The notes beneath the pieces were generated by a model. That model was given only the letters and a program-made list of their open reading frames with translations. It had not been told where the DNA came from and did not search any database. Made by a program: the position numbers and the translations under genes. From the NCBI GenBank assembly GCA_021904315.1, contig CM038923.1:11352038-11416037 (forward strand): a stretch of 64,000 nt of DNA, read 5' to 3'. This DNA is from Sphagnum magellanicum (Eukaryota > Streptophyta > Sphagnopsida > Sphagnales > Sphagnaceae). How positions within the stretch are numbered: position 1 is the first letter of the stretch; the number at the start of each line of letters is the position of its first letter. Of the stretch, positions 56,101-64,000 are shown in pieces.

Positions 56101-58154
56101 TAACACTATGTTACACCAATCAAGTTGAGAACATGGTATGTGCATGCTTCCTAGACACACTATAAACAAGTTTAAAAGCCAATTACAGGCAATTATGAAT
56201 ATTGATAGGATAAAGAAAAAAGAGAAAAGTGTTGACAACATGTATAGCCTAGTAGCAAATCTATGGATATTTCAAAAAGTGTTTTAACCTATGTACCTAG
56301 CTTGTAGCCTCACAACAATGAAACAAGCACAAAGAGACCAAAATAAACATGGTACCAATTCCACCAAATTGAAATTCACATTCCCTTGACCTGTAAACAT
56401 CAAACTTGTATCTTAAGAGAACAAAGATTCCATCAAACGAGAAAACATAAGAAGCAAAGCAACCAATGGAATTGAAACATGTCAGAATTGGATGTTGAGA
56501 TTGACATAAGTGTCCAAGAGCAATCTAGTCCATCACAAGTTTCTTCTACCTCCAAAGAAGTTCAACTAAAGTTGCTTATTAATGCAAATAAAAAGAAATG
56601 GCACTTGTTTCCTTTCCACAAAAGCTGACATATACCTTTTCCACTTGCTAGTTGTTCATTTGTCCACCACATCCACCATTTCACCAGAGTACACAGTTTC
56701 TCAACATGACCAATAATGGTCTGCGGCTCAATATCAGTGTTGGGCAGGTATTTGATTCCCTCAATTCCAGTTTTACAATTCATTACCACTTTTGTCAATT
56801 GAAAGAATTCTCTTTTGTTTTGTCCTGATCAGCCTCACCATATGAACATCTTCAATGGGTGCAATTAGCTCACAATGCAGGCCTCTTGCATTGGAGTCAC
56901 TGTGATAATAGTAAGAAAATATTGAAGATAAATGCAACTTTCATTGAAGTTGTCCTGTCTTGAAGCTAAGTCCACCTCAAATGATTGGGGCACAAGAAAA
57001 ACTTTGCACAAGAAAACCTGGTGGTTTCAGTAGACTCTCAAATTGGCATGGCCCTGTACAATTTTACTACTCTTGGGTGGTCAGTGTAATCTGTTGGGAT
57101 TCATAAAATGGGCCACTGTAATTTGCAACCGAGAGAGATAGCAGAAAATTGTCAAAATTGTTTCAGACTTTAACAACAAATGGTTAGTTAGCCCCTGCAG
57201 AACACAAGACACAACAATATGGCAACCAAACAGATTACAGACAACCAAATCTTCATATTCATTCCCCATGGATCGCAATGTTCCTTGCTGTAAGCCAACA
57301 GTAAAAAACAGTCCACCAAGCTCCTAGCTCCTCACTAAACATGTCTGGAGTTACTCTCTTCTGCTGCACCAGCGACAAAATAAGCCTAGGAGTATCGACA
57401 GAAAAATGATGAAAAATTGGGCTATCTAAGGCCCCTCTAAAATGGCAAATGAGGACCAGTTCTTCTGGTAATCATGTGCTATATCCGGACATGTGGAAGA
57501 GATTATGAGGCTAGGGTCTTAGGCAAATGCAACTGGCCATCCCACCAACACGAGAACCCTTGATTACAGTAGTTGAAGCATCCCATAACTATCCTTTGTC
57601 CTACAGGACAGCCAGGAACTCTCAGTGCAACAGAAAGCCCCAGTGCAACAACCCATTGAGGCCAGCATGAATTTAAAAACTGGCAAGAACTAGTCAAAAT
57701 TTCCGAGAAATGTGAAGTCAAGGCAGAAAAAGCAAAATACTCTTCAAAATACAGCCTTTCCACCTTCAGAGATTGACCTCTCTCTACATCTGCAGCCAGC
57801 ACATGCACCCCTGCCAAAGGATAACTTGGTAGACAGAGCCCCATACTTGTAAAATTTCACCCACGCAGGTACAAAAGCATCTGCTCATGGAACCCACTGA
57901 AGGCTAGTGCAATGAGAGTGTCCGAGAATTGGTAAAAATGTGAGCTTGATTGCACACTAATGACAATCACCCCAGTCTAAGCTGCAAAACCATGTGTTTC
58001 CACTAATGGAGTCTCATTGTCTGCTATCCTCCTCTTGTCCCCCAGCCTGGCATTTTTTTTTTCAGTAGAGTAGGAAAGACAAGAGAAGGATGACATTCAA
58101 TATGGGTTCCGTCTGAAACAGCAAGGCTAGCATGTTTTTGCCACTGGAGCCATA
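56100..58154. other. 3' flank of the AHL gene, including probable 3' UTR
   Basis: Base composition becomes more balanced from about 56.5 kb. Open frames here (for example 57844-57503, minus) show no recognisable domain. The 3' UTR of the AHL gene must begin at 58154 and extend leftward, but no clear polyadenylation signal (AATAAA on the minus strand) was found, so its end is not placed. Confidence 0.4.
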
Positions 58155-60568
58155 TTATCCACCTGGAAGAGCATTGATGTCAGCCCGCTGGACTTCCGCA
58201 GATGGCTGTGAACTTGTCCAAGCCCCCATAGATTGGTACATGCCCATACTTGGGCTTGTCTGCCCTCCAGACTGACTGCTGGGAGCTGGTGCTCCAACTC
58301 CTTGATACCCTCCTGCTCCATTGATACATCATCAGAGCATACCCATGAGATCCTTGACACAGCAGATGGATGCCTCATGATGACTCCCCAACCAACTCAG
58401 AAAAATTAGTCCCTTGGCCTAAGCCGATATCTCCTTACATTGAAGCCTCTTCAATCAATAGTCAATGCTATGAGGAAAGAACTGAGAACCATTTCTTAAC
58501 CTACCCTCAAAGTTTCAAAACTTTGAACATGTGACTAAGAGAGCTGAACCAGACCTGGTGTTGGAAGTTTAGGTGGTCGTGGGGTTCCAGATGAAGTAGC
58601 AACCCCAGATCCAGATGCTGGTGACAACCCAACAAAGGTTTCTTGCTCAACTCTAGGCTTTGAGATGCTTTTACCAGGATCAGAAATAAATGTGCCAACT
58701 ACAACCTGCATTAACAGCAACAGAAAGAGTGATTTCCCGTGCTGGTCTATTTGCTGTATCAGGGCACAAAAAAAAAAAGCAACTTGGGAATCAAATTCAT
58801 TTCTAGAAATCATAATTCAATTGACAGACTTACACAGATAGAAAAGTCCAGTTACATGAAAACAGAAATTGGGGTACTCCACAATGAGGCTAAGGCAAGC
58901 ACAGTTTTATACATACAGCTACCCCACCTGCAAACATCCCCATCCACCTGCATAGATACCTGTATAGGGGAAGCTGCAACAAGGAGGCCTGCAACACTGC
59001 CCCCGATGACACGGCCGTCAGTTGCTGCCAAAGAAACACTGAGCCCACCTGTTCGCTGGCGAGCTCCACCTCCAGTGTCTTGTAGAAGATATGAGCCTGA
59101 CAAAGAGAGAATTTCATACCGACCCTGCCAGCACAATGGAACATCACTTCTTGATGTAAGTGCAGACACAACAAATACCTGTTACAAAAATGGTACCATG
59201 AACTCCAAGAGCACAAGGGAAAAATCTGATGGAATTGCAGAGACCCATTGGCATCAAGCTCTATCTATGTCTTCCAGTACCACATGTACACAAATACATG
59301 ATCTTTATCTGTAATTGAGTAAGTAGTCATCTAGCTACCAGTTGAAAAAAGAGGTTTCAAATGAAATATCCAACAATATTATGAGTCAGGACTAGTTGAT
59401 GTGCCTAATACAAATGGCAAAGGGCTTCGACATTGTGCTTGTGACTATTTTTTGTGAAGATGGAAATGGTTTTCACAAATGTTTCCCAGAAGGTGTATCT
59501 CCTGCATATACAATACCTCATAGGTGACAGTGCCTCCTGATGAGGATTGCTGGCGTAGTGTGACATTGGAGATGGCACCAGTCGCGGACATAACGCAAAC
59601 TGCTCGTGGTCCGTGCTGTACAAACGACATAATCCTTGAAGCAACATCCTGCAGGTGCTTGTGAATCAACTTAGTCACTATTCTGATCAGTTTAGACATA
59701 TGACAGCAGATGCACCTATAGTATTGAAAGCATTCAAACTTACTGCCTAAAAATCTAACAAACCTGAAAGGAACATACTAACCTCCCCAGCTGCAATTGT
59801 TATGATATGAGGTGTGAAGCCTTGGCCAGCTGAACCTGCCAGCACTACCCCTGGTTGGGAGAATTGGGCACCAGCATAAGAGCAGTGTGAGCTTCCAAAC
59901 ATCAGTCAACCTTAAAATTCTTTAATGCCAAGTTAGCCAGTGCAAAAACTGTAAATCAGAAACACTATCGACTGCTGGCAACAGAGCTCTTTCTCAGTTG
60001 TACCGACGCTAGCATCACATTACAGTATCCTGCATTACATTACCTTATTCATGCAGGAAACAGAACCAATCAACACAGAAGGAACAGCAACATTACAATT
60101 TACTAAAGCCAGGTACATACCAAGGGCTGCCAACTGCTGCTTCTTGCCTGAACCTGGAGGTCGACCTCTACTTCGCCTCTCTGAGGGGGTTGATGGTGAT
60201 CCAGCCACTAGTGGAGATGATCCAGAAAGTGGAGTAGCGAGTGGAATTATATTACCTTCAGCATCAGTACCGGTATACTTGCGAGGTCTTCCCCTCTTTC
60301 GCTTTACAGGCTCACTCCCACCCAAGGGCCCTCCACTCATACTTCCACTCATTCCTGTGCCAGGAGGCATAGTCATGCCTGGAACAGCACCAGAGGGCCC
60401 GCTTTCCATTGAAGGACTGGTAGTTCCAAGGGTCATCCCTGAAATAGAGGTCACTGGCCGTGTGGCAGCTGGTGCATGCAGGCCTTGTGGTGAGCTTGTG
60501 GCACCCATGCTGCCACCTGGGGGGGTTCCCATTCCTGCACTCCGTGGCTGCATAATGCCATAGGGGAC
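58155..60568 (-). CDS. AHL: AHL protein: two-AT-hook, PPC-domain DNA-binding protein
   Basis: Six coding exons on the minus strand: 60568-60121, 59835-59783, 59648-59517, 59124-58960, 58705-58555 and 58312-58155 (stop at 58157-58155). All five introns (134-392 bp) are GT-AG and all phases agree. The visible product is 368 residues, normal for the family. Residues 1-85 are Gly/Met/Pro-rich. AT-hook 1 is KRKRGRPRKYTG (89-100) and AT-hook 2 is RRSRGRPPGSGKK (131-143). The PPC domain spans about 150-280 and holds GFTPHIITIAAGED, CVMSATGAISNVTLRQ, FEILSLSG-type YEILSLSG and GGSVAGLLVAASPIQVVVGTF. The C-terminal tail is Ser/Gln/Gly-rich. Two AT-hooks plus multiple introns fit clade B (type II) AHLs. 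These nuclear proteins bind AT-rich DNA in the minor groove and self-associate through the PPC domain to modulate transcription and chromatin. The N-terminal exon is not certain (see 61803-61805). Confidence 0.93.
58310..58318 (-). promoter_or_regulatory. NAGNAG tandem splice acceptor of the last AHL exon
   Basis: On the minus strand the acceptor reads GGAGCAG|GAGGG. Using either AG keeps the frame and adds or omits one residue (Ala) before GGYQGVGAP. This is a typical NAGNAG site. Which AG is used cannot be read from the DNA; the annotation here takes the downstream one (exon start 58312). Confidence 0.5.
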
Positions 60569-61802
60569 CTGCACAACCAATACTAGACAATGCTCATGGT
60601 GTTTCAACTATGCACAATGTGTAGTCTCATCAGCTCCCAAGCCTACCACAATCCTTCACAAGATTCTTCAAGGACTGGAGAGAAATGCCGTCCCTCTGAG
60701 CTGCACCTTGACTTGTGAGGAAGATATGACATTGGATAAGAAAAGAATACAGAAGACATACCAGAAAAAAATAGGACCCAACTACACAGTTTTTCAACCT
60801 ATGCAGAAACTGCAAGTGCTAGAAGACCCAACAATTCACTGCTGGTCTGGATATATAAAGATAGATCAAGCACTGAATACTAAACAGGAGTATGAAACAA
60901 CATGTCTTCTTCTTTCTCCCCTTAAGCTGTAATGGAACAGAAGGTAAATTGACTGACCCTTCATCATGCTTCAGATAGCTGAGTTGCTTCGATGAACACC
61001 ACAACAACTACTACTGTTAATACTATGCAAAAGAATGCACCTCAAGAACCATGTGGAAAACAGGCACTGGTCATGAAGAAACAGAAAAGCACACAAAGCT
61101 CATGGGGGGTTGGATGATTTACTAGGGCTTTAGGGCAATACTGACAAGCTGGCATGGTACTGGATGGAACAGTCTTAAGACTCATACCTGCATGCTACCA
61201 CCGGGTCCAGCACCCGCTGCTTCCCTGCCTTCCATGCATAGACTCGCTAGCTATCCTTCTCTGTGTTTCTCTTGTGTTGACCCCCCAGTCTCTTTCTCCT
61301 ATCCCTGGCTGGCGGTGTGGCTTCAAGACTCCTATGTTACTGCCCCGTTCGCCGGGTGATAATACTCCTGTACAGATGAAAACGGGGGTGATGGTGGGTG
61401 GGTGGCCCAAAGTCAGTGCTCTCTCTGTCTGGCGTTTAACAACTGCAGAGATCCTTCTCTGCATCTTTCCAAGTTGGTATAATAACCTGCTTGAAAAACA
61501 CATAGTACAAAGAACAAGGGATGGAGCCCTAAAGCTCTCAGTACAATGCAATGCTCTAAAAATTACATTTGTTTCTTCATTTTCTTTGCAATTTTTTTTT
61601 ATCGTGGCCAAGACTTGGGAGAAGAACTCTTGTGACCTATAGCTGAAGAAAAACGGAGCTTATTTTATTTCCTGCCTGCTGCTGGTGCTGCACAAGGCGA
61701 ACTGACTGCTACTGTGCTACCTCAACCTGATTCTCACAGAAAGACGGAATCACAGGGAGCACCAATTCCCCAAAATGCCCTACATAAGACATCTAATCTC
61801 AC
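60569..61802 (-). other. probable first intron of the AHL gene
   Basis: The acceptor at the left end is TTGTGCAG|GTCCCC. If the candidate start exon is correct, the donor is ATG|GTGAGATT at 61802-61801, giving a 1.2-kb intron. Open frames inside it (61611-61195 and 60815-60630, minus) have no AHL or other domain similarity. Confidence 0.45.
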
Positions 61803-61805
61803 CAT
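61803..61805 (-). other. AHL: candidate AHL start codon directly before intron 1
   Basis: The minus-strand ATG is followed immediately by a good donor (GTGAGA). Joined in phase 0 to exon 60568-60121 it would give Met-Val-Pro-Tyr-Gly. The frame upstream (reading VVYQQVPQ before it) is closed shortly before by stops and has no other Met, so this ATG is the natural start if this is the first coding exon. An unrecognised further N-terminal exon, or initiation at the first internal Met (residue 6), are alternatives. Confidence 0.35.
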
Positions 61806-62167
61806 GACTTGGGGCACCTGCTGATAAACCACGGAACTTCATCATGAGCCACAGCGAGTTTGTGCAGATGGACTATACCTGTTGTTGGTAAAGCACAGGA
61901 GGAAATAGCAGCACCAGCTCTGGACTTGCACTTCCAAACTTCGCCCTATCTGTGGGGCAACACTTCAAGGACGACCCAACCAACAGAAGAAGAAGTTCAT
62001 CAGCACCGGTACTGCTGCGCCATCATATCGCCACTTTTCGTTTGGGTGTTTTTCTTATGACAACCGATTGTTTTCTCTTGCAAACGGCTTCCAAATTGGT
62101 GCGAATGCAAAAGTGCTCTTCTTCTTAGACCCAAGATCTTGTTGTTCTCAGCTAGCGACAAAAACCA

Positions 62168-62169
<2 letters not shown>

Positions 62170-62200
<31 letters not shown>

Positions 62201-62222
62201 GCGGCAGCAGCAGCAGCAGCAT
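62170..62222. repeat. (TAG)n and (CAG)n microsatellite
   Basis: About ten TAG units are followed closely by CAG units upstream of the AHL gene. It is likely length-polymorphic. Confidence 0.9.
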
Positions 62223-63426
62223 GCACCACCCTTCTTGTTGTTGTTCTTCCCGCAAAGACCCCCCGCATTACATTAGTTTGCTTTGTTGTCCCCACATTTT
62301 TTTCGTTGTATGGCTTGTCTTATCTTGTGTTCCTAGCCCTGTATCATCCTCCTCACCCAAACGGATAATGCATTCCTCAGACACCAAAGAAATGCTCACA
62401 CCCAAATACATTCCTCTACAATCAAACAATCATGCTTTCTTTCTTTCTTTCACCTCTCTTGTCTGTCTGTCTGCTTGCTTGCTTCCTTCCTTGAGCATCA
62501 CAGGAACGTACTCTGATGGTTTTGGGTATGTCAACTCAACCCCCACAATTCCTTTTCCTTCAAAGCAAAATACCCACCACCTAACTACCAGACATGCAAT
62601 TCACCTCTCCTTCTAGCCACTAGGCCCCCCCGCAGCAACAAAGCCTGCTCACCAACACCATGGCCAGAACAACTCTTGTATTCCGCTCTGCACCGCTTCT
62701 TCCTGAGAGCTCTCTCGCGCGAGCAGCTCAAGGAAACCCAGAAAAAAAAGCACCCACCATCAGCCACACTCACCAAAAGCCACTTCCGAGCAAAAGAGGG
62801 TCTGGGAATCCACCAAAGCTCCTGCACCCAAGGGAAAAAAACCTCTCCAAATCCAAATCCACAATAGCTTCAAACCCAACACGTCCTCCAACAACCCTAC
62901 TCAAAGAAGCAAACAAACACAAAACCGAAACAAGATTATCGAAAAGAAAAGAAAATAAACTCGAAAGCAAGCTCAAAAAGCCTTTCAAGCTGATGCTATT
63001 ATTCTCTGCGCAATGCACTACCTAACCCCGAAATCACACACACAAAAATCCATCTTGCAAAAAAATAAAAATCCAAAAGCAACAACAACAAAGCTAATGA
63101 TACGGATGATGATGGTGATGCACCATTCACCCTTCCTTTTAGAACAATTCCCCACAACAACAAGCAAACAAACAAATAAACAAATGACCGATCTTTTCTC
63201 CTCCCTCCCTCAACAAGAGCAAACTTTGGAACCTTTTGTTTGTCCCCCAAGTGCAAATCAGGTTGAATAGTGGCCGATTTTGTTCTATTTAGCCTCAATA
63301 TTTGCAACCCATGATAGACAATAAAAACACTGCTACGAGCCACAACAACAGCAACAACAAACAGCAACAACAATCTTACACGAAAATCTCCACCAAAATT
63401 GCCCAAAAAAAAAAACACGCGCACCA

Positions 63427-63540
63427 GCGCGCGCGCGCGCGCTCACACAAGCACACACACAAAACTCTCTCTTTCTGTCTCTTGTTCTCTCTCTCTCTCT
63501 CTCTTTCTTTCTGTATTTCTTTCTTTCTTTCTTTCTGTGT
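63427..63540. repeat. (GC)n, (CA)n and (CT)n compound microsatellite
   Basis: A pure GCGCGCGCGCGCGC run is followed by CA-rich, then CT-rich tracts with TTTC interruptions. The alternating GC run could adopt Z-DNA. It lies about 1.6 kb upstream of the candidate AHL start. Confidence 0.9.
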
Positions 63541-64000
63541 TTGTCTTTCTCGGCGCAGAAAGAAAGAAAATGCAATGCCCAGAAACACGACACCACTGCG
63601 GTAATTAAATAAAAAAATTTGATGGAAGGAAGGAATGAATGGTGGTGTGCTAAGAAAAATTTAATGAAAAAACATAACCTACCTACCCACTTCATTCAGT
63701 GGTGCTGCAATTTACCTACCTACCTACCTGTTGAAAATGAGCCAAATCACTTCCTTCCAGGCAGGTTTTTTAATAAAATTATTTATTTAAAAAATTCATT
63801 TTGTGATGTAGCCAAACTGGAGTTCATTCACAGGAAGATTTAGCCGAATTTAGCTATAGATTTTATATGAAAGTCATTTAAAAATAACTTCTTTCATATT
63901 TTTGGCTACCTGCTTAAACCGGCTGTTAAAATATGGCGAATTAGTGGCAATCCTTTGTAAGCGTCAAAATCATATTTTTCACGTTAAAAGTACACACTGC

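Larger units (their letters stand above)
61806..63999 (-). promoter_or_regulatory. 5' flank and probable 5' UTR/promoter of the AHL gene
   Basis: This is a gene-free, simple-sequence-rich region upstream of the AHL gene. It contains TAG/CAG triplets (62170-62222), TTTC/TCTG/CTTG tetramers (62436-62490), a GC dinucleotide run (63427-63442), CT-rich tracts (63466-63540) and CTAC units (63713-63730). GA/CT-rich tracts are common in plant 5' UTRs and core promoters. I could not fix a transcription start or TATA box. Frames in this stretch are low-complexity by-products. Confidence 0.45.

Noticed and set aside
60051-60563. 170-codon open frame on the plus strand
   Set aside because: It is the antisense shadow of the main AHL exon. 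The opposite strand has AT-hooks, correct splice sites and the family's domain.
61154-61642. Open frames of 162 (+) and 138 (-) codons
   Set aside because: They have no recognisable domain and lie inside the probable first intron of the AHL gene. They overlap each other on opposite strands, as random frames in GC-balanced DNA do.
62068-63695. Several low-complexity frames on both strands (for example 62068-62616, 63333-63695)
   Set aside because: They are produced by microsatellites and CT/GA-rich tracts in the AHL 5' flank.
1-64000. tRNA, rRNA, CRISPR array, organellar DNA
   Set aside because: No cloverleaf with A/B boxes, rRNA cores, regularly spaced repeats or plastid/mitochondrial genes were recognised.

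Overview
The window looks like nuclear DNA from a large, transposon-rich plant genome. It is AT-rich and full of nested LTR retrotransposons, and it holds one ordinary host gene with plant-type short introns. The host gene, on the minus strand at 58.2-60.6 kb, is a two-AT-hook AHL gene (AT-hook motif nuclear-localized DNA-binding protein). The scale of LTR nesting and the abundance of solo LTRs suggest a gymnosperm or another giant-genome land plant, but the sequence does not fix the species.

From 1 to about 49 kb, nearly everything is fossil LTR retrotransposon. Position 1-1992 is the 5' end of a Ty1/copia element on the minus strand. 2.3-11.1 kb holds Ty3/gypsy pieces on the minus strand: integrase and RNase H, a downstream third open region rich in coiled coil, and a 3' LTR at 4.93-5.53 kb. 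11.09-13.73 kb is a long LTR-like repeat, here called E2. 13.73-23.64 kb is a plus-strand Ty3/gypsy element, here called GM. It carries gag, protease, a DNMT3-like cytosine-C5 DNA methyltransferase, reverse transcriptase, RNase H and integrase, and it ends in a PHD-type zinc finger. GM is interrupted by a second E2 (14.88-17.34 kb) and by an 836-bp solo LTR of a family here called S (19.85-20.68 kb). 24.2-29.2 kb is a Russian doll: an E2 relative holds a solo S LTR, which holds another E2. 30.69-37.60 kb is a copia element with both LTRs, PBS, PPT and target duplication, interrupted by another solo S LTR. 40.5-48.1 kb is more gypsy sequence, including a plus-strand sister of the 5-10 kb element, with two further S LTRs.

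From 49 to 56.5 kb the DNA is AT-rich with few recognisable features: an eroded MULE/FAR1-like transposase fragment, a palindrome cluster and a probable decayed S LTR. From 56.5 kb the composition changes to gene-like DNA. The AHL gene has six well-supported coding exons. Its 5' flank (62-63.8 kb) is full of microsatellites.

The most noteworthy system is GM. One retroelement polyprotein region combines a DNA methyltransferase, lying between protease and reverse transcriptase, with a histone-reader-type PHD finger after integrase. It is broken in this copy, with roughly a dozen or more breaks plus two insertions. The second most noteworthy signal is a 138-codon open region of constant length inside the E2 repeat.
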